DNA from: CAWVSB01 sp046710535
Lineage (GTDB): Bacteria; Pseudomonadota; Gammaproteobacteria; Pseudomonadales; CAWVSB01
DNA: 64,000 nucleotides
Assembly: GCA_046710535.1 (NCBI GenBank)
Contig: JBKEHH010000002.1
Span: 278,613-342,612 of the forward strand
Direction of reading: 5' to 3'
The position numbers and the translations under genes were made by a program. The notes below the pieces were generated by a model. That model saw nothing but the letters and a program-made list of their open reading frames with translations, was not told where the DNA came from and did no database searches. Shown here piece after piece: positions 53,991 through 62,837 of the stretch (its first letter is position 1; the number at the start of each line of letters is the position of its first letter).

Positions 53991-55210
53991 AAATAGCTTC
54001 GTTGAATAAACCAAAACATGCCAAGGGCGCACAATATAGCCGACAGTAGCTGGTTGCCTAAGTGATATTTTAAACTGGGTATCACTTTGCGTAAGACCAA
54101 ACCGACTAAGGCAATTGCAAAGACGATGGCGATTTGTCCGAGCTCCACTCCAATATTAAAGCCAAATAATGCTGATAAAATTCTGTTTTGCGGCAAGCCT
54201 ACCGCTAGCAATACATTAGCAAAGCCAAAGCCATGAATAAGGCCGAATAAGCCAGTTAAGGCGGGGCGTAGCTTTAATGCTGTTGATGTTGAGTCACTAA
54301 GTTTTAGATAACAAAGACTAAATAAGGCTAAACCGACTAGAGTATAAACTGGTGGTCCAGAGATAACTGTCGCAGTTAATAGCGCTAGCAAAATAAAGAA
54401 ACCGCCGCTGAGCCAAGCAGCCTTATTATTTGCCCCGGTTGAGGTCACAACATTTTCTATTGCGACCAATGCAATAGTAAAACCAATTAATGCTTCTACG
54501 ACCATTAGATCTGGTGTTACCAATTCTAATACCGCTAGCGACAAGGTAATGCTATGGCCAATAGTAAAGCCGGTAATCACCAGCAGTACATCACGCAGAC
54601 GACTGGCAAGCAGTAGCAGTGTTAATAAAAATGCTATGTGGTCTAAACCAATTAAAATATGTTCAAAACCAAGATAAATATAAGCAAAAAATACATCTGC
54701 AGCAGAGCTACTGGTGACGTTTTCATCGTCAGAATTTAATACTAAAGTCTGCTTAGTTTGGCGCGGATTAAACAAAAATTCGAATGACGGCTTATCGTCA
54801 AACTTAAAGCGCGCGAAATGGACGTGACTGTCGGCATACTGGAACATTGTGCCGACGAATATATCAACTTGCTCAATAGCTGTATCGCATTCAAAGCTAA
54901 GCTCTAATCGCTCAAATCCTGGTTTAGCTTTTTGCAGTTTGGGTATTGTCGGTCTACAGCGCTGGTCATTATTTGTTATTGCTGTCGTTTGGGCTAGGTG
55001 AGCGGCAATAACTTGGCCAGTATCGGCGTTGTATTGATAGCTTGGCAGGCGCGTGATTTCACGAGTACCGATTGAGTAAATCATCTGAGCTTTGTTGTCA
55101 TCAAAGCGCCAGTAGGAGTAAGACTTACTTTGTGGGTCTGCCAAGACTGTTTGACTGAGGCTGATTAAGACTAATGCAGCTAGTGCATATACGTTAAAAA
55201 GCATTGGCAT
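53987..55210 (-). CDS. HupE/UreJ family membrane protein
   Basis: A 407-aa protein. A signal peptide (ALAALVLISLSQTVLA) leads a periplasmic N-terminal domain of about 150 residues. The HupE/UreJ_2 membrane domain follows with its marks ILIGLDHIAFLLTLLLL, TIGHSITLSLAVL and GLIHGFGFANVLLAVG. The His and Asp residues in these helices suggest metal handling, and relatives are nickel or cobalt permeases, but no urease or hydrogenase genes are near. Its start codon overlaps the stop of the peptidyl-prolyl isomerase gene, so the two are coupled. The pair may act together at the periplasmic face; unproven. Confidence 0.83.
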   Translation of the reverse strand: MPMLFNVYALAALVLISLSQTVLADPQSKSYSYWRFDDNKAQMIYSIGTREITRLPSYQYNADTGQVIAAHLAQTTAITNNDQRCRPTIPKLQKAKPGFERLELSFECDTAIEQVDIFVGTMFQYADSHVHFARFKFDDKPSFEFLFNPRQTKQTLVLNSDDENVTSSSAADVFFAYIYLGFEHILIGLDHIAFLLTLLLLASRLRDVLLVITGFTIGHSITLSLAVLELVTPDLMVVEALIGFTIALVAIENVVTSTGANNKAAWLSGGFFILLALLTATVISGPPVYTLVGLALFSLCYLKLSDSTSTALKLRPALTGLFGLIHGFGFANVLLAVGLPQNRILSALFGFNIGVELGQIAIVFAIALVGLVLRKVIPSLKYHLGNQLLSAILCALGMFWFIQRSYF

Positions 55211-56127
55211 TAGGGTGCTGCCGCTACCCTAGTGGCAGAGGCTAAGTCATCAAGAAATTTTTCATCAATAGTGATGTCAGCGATGGTGCGCAAATCTTCA
55301 AGATAAGAGGCAAGGGCATCGTCGCCGCGGCGACGTTCAAACTCACTTTGGACTTGTGGTCTAATTGCTTCGAGAGGAGGCACATTTGCTTTAACGTGAT
55401 TAATAACGACAATAATTACAACGTTGTCCCCGTCTTTGAATGGCTTAGAAAGCTCGCCGTTGTTTAAGCCAAGTGCTATGTCGGTTTGTATTGGCCCTAA
55501 ATACTGCAGCAGTTTGTGCTTAGGCAGCGGGTCATTTGGAATGCTAAGTAGATCGGCGTCGGCATATTGTTGTTTGACAGTGTTATATAATTCGCCGTTC
55601 ACTAATGCGTCAAAAGCTTGCTGCGCTCTGCTTTGATTGTCGCCTGTGCTGCTAACGTTTTTAAACAACATTCGTTGAACTTGCAGCCTGGGGGGGATGG
55701 TAAAGTAAGCGATATTGGATTGATAAAAGTCGCGCAGTTCTTGCTCACCAGTTTGCTCAGTTTCACTTTCACTCAACACCACTTGCATGACTTGTTGCAC
55801 AATAAGTTTTCGCACTTGCGGAGATGACTCGGTTAGTCCGATTTCTATGCCGCGTCCGAGCAATAGTTTTTCATCAATCATGCGTTGTAATACGCTGCGC
55901 TGGTCTTCTTTGGTGAGCGGGTTGCGCTTGTCCTTTGCCAGTAAATCTAACAAATTTAGATACTGTGCTTTATCGATGCCATCGCCGTTAACCATAGCGA
56001 GGGTTTTCATACCTAGGGCGGGCTTTGCGTCTTCTAATAAGCCGCTAGCAGCTAAAGCGATACCAATCGTTGCGCCGACTACTAACAGCCAATTTGCACG
56101 TTGAGGTTGATCCATTGCTTGTCCCAT
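55210..56127 (-). CDS. Peptidyl-prolyl cis-trans isomerase, PpiC/SurA type
   Basis: A 305-aa protein with an N-terminal anchor helix (WLLVVGATIGIALAASGLL), a SurA-like N-domain (GDGIDKAQYLNLLDLLAKD, VLQRMIDEKLLLGRGIEIG) and a parvulin-type region (YFTIPPRLQVQRMLF, LGLNNGELSKPFKDGDNVVIIVV). It should catalyse proline isomerisation or act as a chaperone in the periplasm. The ATG at 56127 or the one four codons later may be used. It is the first gene of a two-gene operon with the HupE/UreJ-like gene, whose ATG lies at its stop. Confidence 0.82.
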   Translation of the reverse strand: MGQAMDQPQRANWLLVVGATIGIALAASGLLEDAKPALGMKTLAMVNGDGIDKAQYLNLLDLLAKDKRNPLTKEDQRSVLQRMIDEKLLLGRGIEIGLTESSPQVRKLIVQQVMQVVLSESETEQTGEQELRDFYQSNIAYFTIPPRLQVQRMLFKNVSSTGDNQSRAQQAFDALVNGELYNTVKQQYADADLLSIPNDPLPKHKLLQYLGPIQTDIALGLNNGELSKPFKDGDNVVIIVVINHVKANVPPLEAIRPQVQSEFERRRGDDALASYLEDLRTIADITIDEKFLDDLASATRVAAAP

Positions 56128-56208
56128 TAAAATTGAGAAAAAAAGTAAGGGGCAATGGTACTAATAGCCTTGTTAGGCTTCAAACATTATTTGTTCGAAG
56201 TCTTGAAC

Positions 56209-57573
56209 TTAGGTCAGTGGCTTGAGAATAAGCGGCAAATTATCCATCGGTTTAGCGAACGGGAAATGCTGTACGTTAGCTGGATACTTATAACCTGGCT
56301 TAAAGCTAATGTGATTATTTTGCAGTAGGTTTGCCAATACGCATTTGAAAAGCATGTCAGCAAAATGGAGGCCGATACATTTATGTGCACCGCCACCAAA
56401 TGGTGACCACTGAAAGGCGTGTTTTTTATGCTCACCACGAGCAAAGCGGTCGGGGTCAAAATTATGTGGATTGTCCCAATATTCTTCCATTCGCCCCACA
56501 TAAAGCGGTGATATTTGAATGATGGTATGAGCAGGAATTTGATGCCCGCCAAGTTCAATGTCGCGCACTGTGCGGCGCATCATCATTGGAACGGGAGGGT
56601 GTAGGCGCAGCACCTCTTTAAAGGTGTTGTCAAAATCAGTTAAGTTGGACAAATCATCGAAATCGATATGATCTTTACCTAGCCCGGTAACTTCCGCGCG
56701 CAGCCTATCTTGCCAGTCTTGATTGTGTGCCAAGAAGCTGCAGGCCATGGTGATTGCACTGGTGGTGGTGTCATGGGCCGCTAACAGCAAAAATATTAGA
56801 TGGTCGGCAACAATTTTATCGTCGTATAAATCACCATCTTCGGTAGTTTCATTGGCAAAATAGGTGGCCATGTCATGGCCTTGTTGGCCACGTTTTTTCG
56901 GTACTAGTTCAACAAAAAACTTCTCCAAATAACGGCGTCCGTTCATGCCTTTACGATAGGTGAGGCCAGGCCAATCTTTTCTGATTACTGATAGCGTACC
57001 TTCACCCATATCTAGGAATGCTTGGTTAAGTTCTTTGGTTTCTTTCCCTTCCAGTTCTAAACCTAAAAATACTTTAGCGCCTATGTCTAACAGCAGCGTT
57101 TTTACATGAGGGTAAAAGTGAAAGTCTTTATCTTCGCGCCATTTTGCAGTAGCGCTGTCGATGATGGGGTTCATTTCATCAATATAGTTGCGCATAGCGG
57201 CAGTTTTAAAGGCTGTTTGCATAATGCGGCGATGAAATTTGTGGTCACTGAAATCTTTGGTTAATAAACCGCCTTCGAAAAAGTCACCGACTGGGCCGCG
57301 ATACCCCATTTCAGATGAAAACACTCGGTCAGAATCTAAGGTCAGTTCTTTAATAAACTCTGGCCCTAGCGCTACTACAAGTTTTTGGAAGGTCAGTGAT
57401 GCTTTAGATACAGCACCATGCTTTTTGTATATTTTATCTAGCATTTCGTAGGGTTTTGTTACAAAGCCAAACGTCTTGCCTAGTAAGGGCATGCCGTAGT
57501 CCCCGGGAATATGACCAAGGTCAGTATTGTCAGGTTCCTTTATGTATTCTCTGGTAGGTTCTGCTGCAGCCAT
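56209..57573 (-). CDS. Cytochrome P450
   Basis: A 454-aa P450 of usual length without membrane anchor. The I-helix AAHDTTTSAI carries the oxygen-activating Thr, EVLRLHPP is the E-x2-R motif, and the heme loop FGGGAHKCIG has the ligand Cys near residue 399. The opening (GDYGMPLLGKTFGFVTKPYE) resembles the CYP51/CYP120/CYP26-like group rather than the short bacterial classes; assignment to a family would need alignment. It hydroxylates a hydrophobic substrate using electrons from a ferredoxin system that is not in the window. It diverges from the lipocalin-like gene at 57746. Confidence 0.93.
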   Translation of the reverse strand: MAAAEPTREYIKEPDNTDLGHIPGDYGMPLLGKTFGFVTKPYEMLDKIYKKHGAVSKASLTFQKLVVALGPEFIKELTLDSDRVFSSEMGYRGPVGDFFEGGLLTKDFSDHKFHRRIMQTAFKTAAMRNYIDEMNPIIDSATAKWREDKDFHFYPHVKTLLLDIGAKVFLGLELEGKETKELNQAFLDMGEGTLSVIRKDWPGLTYRKGMNGRRYLEKFFVELVPKKRGQQGHDMATYFANETTEDGDLYDDKIVADHLIFLLLAAHDTTTSAITMACSFLAHNQDWQDRLRAEVTGLGKDHIDFDDLSNLTDFDNTFKEVLRLHPPVPMMMRRTVRDIELGGHQIPAHTIIQISPLYVGRMEEYWDNPHNFDPDRFARGEHKKHAFQWSPFGGGAHKCIGLHFADMLFKCVLANLLQNNHISFKPGYKYPANVQHFPFAKPMDNLPLILKPLT

Positions 57574-57745
57574 TAGTTGTTGCCTCTATATGCTTATATC
57601 GAATGAAATTAATATATGCCTCTGGCTATGATGTGTCTATATGGTGACGCGCCTGTTGCATGACGGTTTATTAAGGCTGCTACTAAAGCAGCGCATTGCT
57701 GGGTAGACTTGTTATTAAATATTCGCCACTTAAGAGAGCGTTATC
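57574..57745. promoter_or_regulatory. Divergent promoter region, P450 and 57746 gene
   Basis: 172 bases between divergent starts. It contains TGTC-N7-TGAC at 57633-57647, which resembles the operators at 6685 and 15985 but with a spacer one base shorter, so I do not call it the same site. AGAGAG precedes the ATG at 57746. Confidence 0.35.
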
Positions 57746-58870
57746 ATGATCACTAGCTTTGATGATTATTGTATTCACCAGACTCACGAACCCGTTGTGC
57801 AGCCATCGCAAAGTGATCGTAATTCATATAACCGCTACTGGTTTAATGGCTTTGACCAAGAGGCTGGTTATATTTTTGAAATTGGCCTTGGCTTATATCC
57901 GAATCGGTCAGTGATGGATGGACATTTTAGTGTAGCGATAGGCGATAAACAGTTTGCTTTTCATGGCTCTCGCCGCGCGCCAAAAGAGCGAGCAGACACT
58001 AGTGTTGGACCCCTGCGCGTAGAGATTGTCGAGCCCATGCGACAAATTCGAGTGACCTTGGCTGCCAACAAACATGACATTGAATGCGACCTATTATTTA
58101 CCGCGGCGAGTATTCCCCATCAAGAACCAAAAAACGAAATGTATGATGACGGCCATCTGATTATGCTCAATACCCGTTTTACCCAAATTGGTTATTGGGA
58201 AGGGTATTTTGCTATTGATGGTAAGCGTTATGAAGTGAGCAAAGCCTACGGGACGCGAGATAAGTCATGGGGTGTGCGGCCAATAGGTGAGCCGCAAGGT
58301 GGCGCACCCGGATTGTTGAATAAAGAACCCGGTGTTTACTGGACTTGGTGTCCAATCAATTTTGGCGACTGCGCCACTCAATTTGGCACTTTTGAAGATC
58401 GTGATGGTAACCCCACGCAGGTCAGTGCAGACCTAATACCTTTGTATCAAAACCCAGCTGATATCCCGCCGTTAGAAGAGTCTGGTTTAATAGAAATGAG
58501 TACGATTAAGCATAAATACGACTGGAATGCTGGTACTCGCAGGGTAAAAAAAGCTATTTTCAATTTTGCTGATAATAAAGGTAATAATTACGACATTGAA
58601 GTGGAAACCACCGGCCTTAAATTCTTCCTGCTGGGTATTGGCTATAACCATTTTGAATGGGGTCATGGCTATTGGAAGGGTGAGCTGGAAACAGCGCGCG
58701 AAGAGTGGGATTTAACCACTGTTAATGAGTTAGATTATCAGTGGATCCATAATCATCAAGTTGTTAAGGCCAAAATGGGTGACAAAGAAGGCATGGGTGT
58801 TATCGAGACCATGGTGATCGGGCGGCATGATCCTTCTGGCTTTAAGGACTTTTTCGACGGCGCAGAATAA
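57746..58870 (+). CDS. Hypothetical protein, lipocalin/AttH-like
   Basis: A 374-aa soluble protein without signal peptide. I do not recognise a characterised family with certainty. It is rich in beta strands with two similar halves: NRYWFNGFDQEAGYIFEIGL / GHFSVAIGDKQFAFHGSR, and later GYWEGYFAIDGKRYEVSKAYGTRDKSWGVRPIG / FEWGHGYWKGELE. The GTRDKSWGVR stretch and the duplicated barrel pattern resemble AttH/CrtC-like proteins, which bind or hydrate hydrophobic isoprenoid molecules. It is divergent from a P450 and upstream of a Ddn-like gene, which fits metabolism of a hydrophobic compound. Confidence in the gene is high, in the family low. Confidence 0.75.
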   Translation: MITSFDDYCIHQTHEPVVQPSQSDRNSYNRYWFNGFDQEAGYIFEIGLGLYPNRSVMDGHFSVAIGDKQFAFHGSRRAPKERADTSVGPLRVEIVEPMRQIRVTLAANKHDIECDLLFTAASIPHQEPKNEMYDDGHLIMLNTRFTQIGYWEGYFAIDGKRYEVSKAYGTRDKSWGVRPIGEPQGGAPGLLNKEPGVYWTWCPINFGDCATQFGTFEDRDGNPTQVSADLIPLYQNPADIPPLEESGLIEMSTIKHKYDWNAGTRRVKKAIFNFADNKGNNYDIEVETTGLKFFLLGIGYNHFEWGHGYWKGELETAREEWDLTTVNELDYQWIHNHQVVKAKMGDKEGMGVIETMVIGRHDPSGFKDFFDGAE

Positions 58871-58951
58871 ACGCGGTTTTTACTTTGCATTTGTTCTAAA
58901 CGGAGATAGGGTAAGTTTTGGTTTTTTACCTTATGCGTTTAGGAATTCTCT

Positions 58952-59422
58952 ATGACTGATATAAGTATTCCCGACAGTTTGCCCAGTTGGATCAAAGATC
59001 ATATTGAGCTCTATCTTATCGATGGCGAAGCGGGTCATTTATGGGATTCAGCGGCTGGTGGTGGCAAAGGCCTACTCACGACTTTATTGCTAACAACAGT
59101 TGGCAGAAAATCAGGCAATCGCTTAATTATCCCACTAATCTATCAGCCAACTGGCGATGGTGATTATTGTATTATCGCCTCAAAAGGGGGCGCTCCTGTT
59201 CATCCCGCCTGGTACTTAAATTTATCTGCTTCAAATACTGTTGAGTTGAAAGTCGCCAATGATGGATTTACTGCAGTGGCTCGGGTAGCAGAAGGCGATG
59301 AAAGAGAGAGACTGTGGAATTTGATGGCTGGTTACTATCCTCCTTATAACGCTTATCAGGCGGCGACAGAGCGGCAGATACCCGTAGTAGTGTTAGAGCC
59401 AAACTATAAGGTCTTACCTTGA
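58952..59422 (+). CDS. Ddn-like (DUF385) deazaflavin-type oxidoreductase
   Basis: A 156-aa split-barrel protein. Marks of the F420-dependent nitroreductase/quinone reductase family are LLTTVGRKSGNRLIIPLIY, CIIASKGGAPVHPAWYLNL and the closing MAGYYPPYNAYQAAT with RQIPVVVLEP. The family is named from actinobacterial F420 enzymes; in a gammaproteobacterium the cofactor may be F420, a flavin or something else. It follows the lipocalin-like gene after 81 bases on the same strand. A remnant of an SDR gene begins at its stop codon. Confidence 0.85.
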   Translation: MTDISIPDSLPSWIKDHIELYLIDGEAGHLWDSAAGGGKGLLTTLLLTTVGRKSGNRLIIPLIYQPTGDGDYCIIASKGGAPVHPAWYLNLSASNTVELKVANDGFTAVARVAEGDERERLWNLMAGYYPPYNAYQAATERQIPVVVLEPNYKVLP

Positions 59423-59576
59423 AAAGATAGCACTGGTCACCGGCGCTTCAACCGAGTTGGGTCTAAGCATGGCAGTAAAACTGGCAAAACCTGGGGTAAA
59501 GGTTTATGCAGTTATGCGTAATCTTGATAACAGAGCCGCACTAGAACAAGCGGCCAACAGCGCTGGTGTGATTTAG
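59421..59576 (+). pseudogene. N-terminal fragment of an SDR gene
   Basis: 51 codons reading EKIALVTGASTELGLSMAVK and then VYAVMRNLDNRAALEQAANS before a TAG. This is the Rossmann start of a short-chain dehydrogenase, cut off after about 50 residues and without a start codon. The rest of the gene is absent, so it is a deletion remnant. Confidence 0.65.
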
Positions 59577-59645
59577 AGATAAGACAGTTAGAGATAATGC
59601 AGAAATTTATATAAAATGTAAAAATACGGAAAAAGTAGTTTCGTT

Positions 59646-60242
59646 ATGTCTTCTTTTATTGCTGGATTTTCCCTTGGCATTTCCTTAATCCTTGCTATTG
59701 GGGCACAAAATGCCTTTGTGCTTAAGCAAGGGCTAAAAAAGCATCATGTCTTCGTGGTGTGCTTTATTTGTGCTTTGTCTGACGCAGTGCTGATCGCGGC
59801 GGGTATAGCCGGATTTGGCGTCATTGTTCAGCAATACCCGCAAATTGAACTGCTTGCTAGATATTCTGGGGCGATATTTTTAGTCGCTTATGGCCTGAAG
59901 AGTTTTTATTCTGCCTTTACCTCATCTCACTCAATGGATGCAGAGGGCGAGCTGTTATCCAGTGTCTATAAGACAGTATTAACTTGCTTGGCGTTTACGT
60001 GGTTAAACCCTCATGTCTATTTAGATACGGTGGTATTGCTGGGTTCTATTTCGACCCAATATGATGGTACTAAGTTACTATTTGCATCCGGCGCCATATT
60101 TGGCTCGTTTGTGTTTTTCTTTTCGCTTGGTTATGGCGCTAGAATTTTGATACCCATATTCGAAAAGCCAATATCATGGAAAATATTGGAATTTATTATC
60201 GGCTTGGTGATGATATTTATTGCAGCTAGCTTGGTATTGTAG
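59646..60242 (+). CDS. LysE/ArgO family amino-acid exporter
   Basis: A 198-aa membrane protein with six helices. LysE-family signatures are FSLGISLILAIGAQNAFVLK at the start (the conserved GAQNAF) and LTCLAFTWLNPHVYLDT in the middle. It exports basic amino acids such as arginine or lysine. Of the family, ArgO-type proteins are closest by length and by the GAQNAFVLKQG motif. Monocistronic. No LysR-type activator gene is adjacent. Confidence 0.9.
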   Translation: MSSFIAGFSLGISLILAIGAQNAFVLKQGLKKHHVFVVCFICALSDAVLIAAGIAGFGVIVQQYPQIELLARYSGAIFLVAYGLKSFYSAFTSSHSMDAEGELLSSVYKTVLTCLAFTWLNPHVYLDTVVLLGSISTQYDGTKLLFASGAIFGSFVFFFSLGYGARILIPIFEKPISWKILEFIIGLVMIFIAASLVL

Positions 60243-60324
60243 GGTCTTTTTGGCGTATATTTGGGTTACTGGTTTGTAGAGTTTAGGCTATAGTCACAGC
60301 TAACGAATAGGATTTTAGTCAGTT

Positions 60325-60774
60325 ATGAAAATAAGTAAAAAAAGCACTTGGACAGAAAGCGAAATAGAGGGTTTTTTGGCTGCTGCAAAAACCCCGATGC
60401 GTTTGGCCTTTAATGACCGAGACGGTTTTCCGGCGGTATGCTCATTGTGGTTTTATTTTGACGAGGGCTGCTTTTGGGCTGCATCGCATAAAAATTCTCA
60501 TGTAATAAAAATGCTTAAGCAAAGTGAAAAAGTTTCACTAGAGGTTGCTACTAACGAATACCCATATAAGGGTGTGCGTGGAAAGGCTAACGTAGAGCTA
60601 GCAATGGATGGGGCGGGCGCCGTCTTAAACCGTTTGATCGATCGCTACTTAGTGGATGGCAATAACAAACTAGCTGACTGGTTATTAAGTCGAGTCGCGG
60701 ATGAATATGTATTGAAAATCACGCCGCATACCCTCAATGCTTGGGATTTTTCTAGTCGGATGGATAAAAGTTAG
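60325..60774 (+). CDS. Pyridoxamine 5'-phosphate oxidase-like (PPOX) flavoprotein
   Basis: A 149-aa split-barrel protein: LAFNDRDGFPAVCSLWFYFD at residues 29-48, FWAASHKNSHVIKML, and KVSLEVATNEYPYKGVRGKANVELA in the second half. The fold binds FMN, heme or F420 depending on subgroup; no activity can be assigned. It is monocistronic, 93 bases before the metY-like gene. A second PPOX-type protein lies at 62176, on the other side of that gene. Confidence 0.8.
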   Translation: MKISKKSTWTESEIEGFLAAAKTPMRLAFNDRDGFPAVCSLWFYFDEGCFWAASHKNSHVIKMLKQSEKVSLEVATNEYPYKGVRGKANVELAMDGAGAVLNRLIDRYLVDGNNKLADWLLSRVADEYVLKITPHTLNAWDFSSRMDKS

Positions 60775-60867
60775 CGACGATTTTTTAAGTCGTTATTATG
60801 TTGTTAAGTACCAGCTGTAGCTGTCTTGCAGTCAAAATAATTGAATAAAATAATTGAGGAGTAAATA

Positions 60868-62142
60868 ATGAAATTAGAATCAATCGCACTGCATCACGGT
60901 TATACGTCAGAGCAAACAACTAAGGCAGCCGCAGTGCCCATTTATCAAACCACATCGTATACCTTTGATGACACCCAGCATGGTGCTGACTTGTTCGACT
61001 TAAAAGTCGAAGGAAATATCTATACTCGAATAACTAATCCAACCACGGCTGTGCTAGAACAGCGTGTGGCTGCAATGGAAGGTGGTATTGCCGGTGTTGC
61101 GGTTGCCTCTGGTATGGCGGCAATCACCGCTGCGGTGCAATGTATTTGTGAGGTTGGCGATAACATTATTAGTACCAGTCAGTTATATGGCGGCACTTAT
61201 AATTTGTTTGCCCATTCATTGCCTAAACAAGGAATCGAAGTGCGGATGTTGTCGCATGATGACTTTGAAGGTTTTGAAAACGCTATTGATGAAAATACCA
61301 AGGCTATCTTTTGTGAGTCTATTGGTAATCCTGCCGGCAATATCGTTGATATTCAGCGCTTAGCCGAAATTGGGCATAAAAAAGGTGTGCCTTTAATTGT
61401 CGATAATACAGTAGCGACGCCTGTGTTGTGTCGCCCATTTGAGTTAGGGGCAGATATTGTTGTGCATTCACTGACTAAATATATTGGCGGTCACGGCACC
61501 TCTATCGGCGGCATTATTGTTGACTCAGGAAAGTTTGACTGGGTGGCCAATAAAGAACGTTTTAAAGTGTTAAACACACCTGACCCTTCCTATCACGGGG
61601 TGGTCTATACCGAAGCTTTAGGCGCTGCTGCTTATATTGGACGCTGTCGTGTAGTGCCCTTGCGCAGTATGGGTGCGGCAATATCGCCAATGAATTCTTG
61701 GCAAATTATGCAGGGTTTAGAAACGTTATGTTTGCGGATGGAGCGTCACTGTGAAAACGCGGAAAAGCTAGCGGCATATTTACAAGCCCACGAAAAAGTA
61801 AACTGGGTAAATTATGCCGCCTTACCCGACAGCCCATACTTTGAGACCTGCCAAAAGGTTACTGCTGGTAAAGCATCAGGCATTTTAAGTTTTGGTATAC
61901 AGGGTGGGGCAGAGGGTGGCGCACAGTTTATTGACGCATTAGAAATGATATTACGCTTGGTAAACATTGGTGATGCAAAGTCTTTGGCTTGTCACCCTGC
62001 ATCAACAACCCATCGTCAACTAAATGAAGAAGAGCTTGCCGCTGCTGGTGTTAGTAATGATCTAGTAAGAATTTCTGTTGGTATTGAAAATATCGACGAC
62101 ATTATTGCTGACGTTACTCAAGCACTTGATAAAGTGTCATAA
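60868..62142 (+). CDS. metY: O-acetylhomoserine (thiol)-lyase
   Basis: A 424-aa Cys/Met-metabolism PLP enzyme. The Schiff-base lysine is Lys204 (HSLTKYIGGHG). Other marks are YTRITNPTTAVLEQRVAAMEGG, ASGMAAITAAV, SQLYGGTYNLF and SLACHPASTTHRQLNEEEL. Its length and the VNWVNYAALPDSPY segment fit the MetY type (O-acetylhomoserine sulfhydrylase), which makes homocysteine from O-acetylhomoserine and sulfide, rather than MetB/MetC at about 390 aa. GAGGAG lies seven bases before the ATG. No SAM riboswitch could be recognised in the 93-base upstream gap. Substrate preference between acetyl and succinyl esters cannot be settled by eye. Confidence 0.9.
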   Translation: MKLESIALHHGYTSEQTTKAAAVPIYQTTSYTFDDTQHGADLFDLKVEGNIYTRITNPTTAVLEQRVAAMEGGIAGVAVASGMAAITAAVQCICEVGDNIISTSQLYGGTYNLFAHSLPKQGIEVRMLSHDDFEGFENAIDENTKAIFCESIGNPAGNIVDIQRLAEIGHKKGVPLIVDNTVATPVLCRPFELGADIVVHSLTKYIGGHGTSIGGIIVDSGKFDWVANKERFKVLNTPDPSYHGVVYTEALGAAAYIGRCRVVPLRSMGAAISPMNSWQIMQGLETLCLRMERHCENAEKLAAYLQAHEKVNWVNYAALPDSPYFETCQKVTAGKASGILSFGIQGGAEGGAQFIDALEMILRLVNIGDAKSLACHPASTTHRQLNEEELAAAGVSNDLVRISVGIENIDDIIADVTQALDKVS

Positions 62143-62175
62143 GAATTTTTCATTGGTAGCCATTCGGGATTGATT

Positions 62176-62796
62176 ATGAATGAGCATCAAATAGAGACAA
62201 AAGAAGATTTGGCGGAACTGTACGGCGAAGCTAATGACCTAGTAAAGGCGAAAGTAGTTCCTGAGCTAGATGATGCGATGAAGGACTTTATCGCCAAGTC
62301 TTCATTGGTATTTATTTCTACGATTGATGCCAATGGCAATCCCGATGTATCACCAAAAGGTGATCCAGCAGGGTTTGTCTTAGTTGAAAATAACGCGCTT
62401 CTTCATATTCCAGATCGGCCAGGTAATAAGTTGATTTTTGGCTTTAATAACTTGATCGACAACCCTGCTATAGGTGTTATTTTTGTCGTGCCAAATTCTC
62501 ATGAAACGCTGCGCGTTAAGGGCAAGGCAGTGTTAACCAAAGACCCTGAACTGTTAGATAAATTAACCGCCGGTGGTAAACCTGCATTGTTAGCGACTAG
62601 CGTTGCTATAGAAGAGTGTTTCTTTCATTGCGGCAAAGCCATGATTCGCTCGAAAACATGGAGCCCTAAGGACTGGGTTGATAGCGGTAAATCTCATATT
62701 GCGAAAAGCATTGCCAAAAAAATGAATGGCGACAGTGAAATAGAAGATATCGTTGAAGCAGCGCTAGAAAAAAGTTATCGCGAAAATCTATATTAA
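62176..62796 (+). CDS. FMN-dependent PPOX-type flavoprotein (MSMEG_1061-like)
   Basis: A 206-aa protein. The split-barrel core is SLVFISTIDANGNPDVSPKG, FVLVENNALLHIPDRPGNK, NPAIGVIFVVPNSHETLRVKG split here, and ECFFHCGKAMIRSKTW near the C-terminus. These match the MSMEG_1061 subgroup of pyridoxamine-phosphate-oxidase-like proteins. The ATG at 62176 is preferred; a TTG two codons earlier is possible. Function unknown. It follows metY after 33 bases and may be co-transcribed. Confidence 0.82.
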   Translation: MNEHQIETKEDLAELYGEANDLVKAKVVPELDDAMKDFIAKSSLVFISTIDANGNPDVSPKGDPAGFVLVENNALLHIPDRPGNKLIFGFNNLIDNPAIGVIFVVPNSHETLRVKGKAVLTKDPELLDKLTAGGKPALLATSVAIEECFFHCGKAMIRSKTWSPKDWVDSGKSHIAKSIAKKMNGDSEIEDIVEAALEKSYRENLY

Positions 62797-62837
62797 AATT
62801 GTGTGCGGCTTATTTTTTTACTAGTCGGTTTAAAATA

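Noticed and set aside
57633..57647. TGTC-N7-TGAC between the P450 and the 57746 gene as a third operator of the TetR regulon.
   Set aside because: The distance between the half-sites is one base shorter than at 6685 and 15985, which would place the half-sites on a different helical phase; the outer bases do not match either.
60775..60867. SAM riboswitch upstream of the O-acetylhomoserine lyase gene.
   Set aside because: The gap is only 93 bases and shows no recognisable conserved core or terminator.
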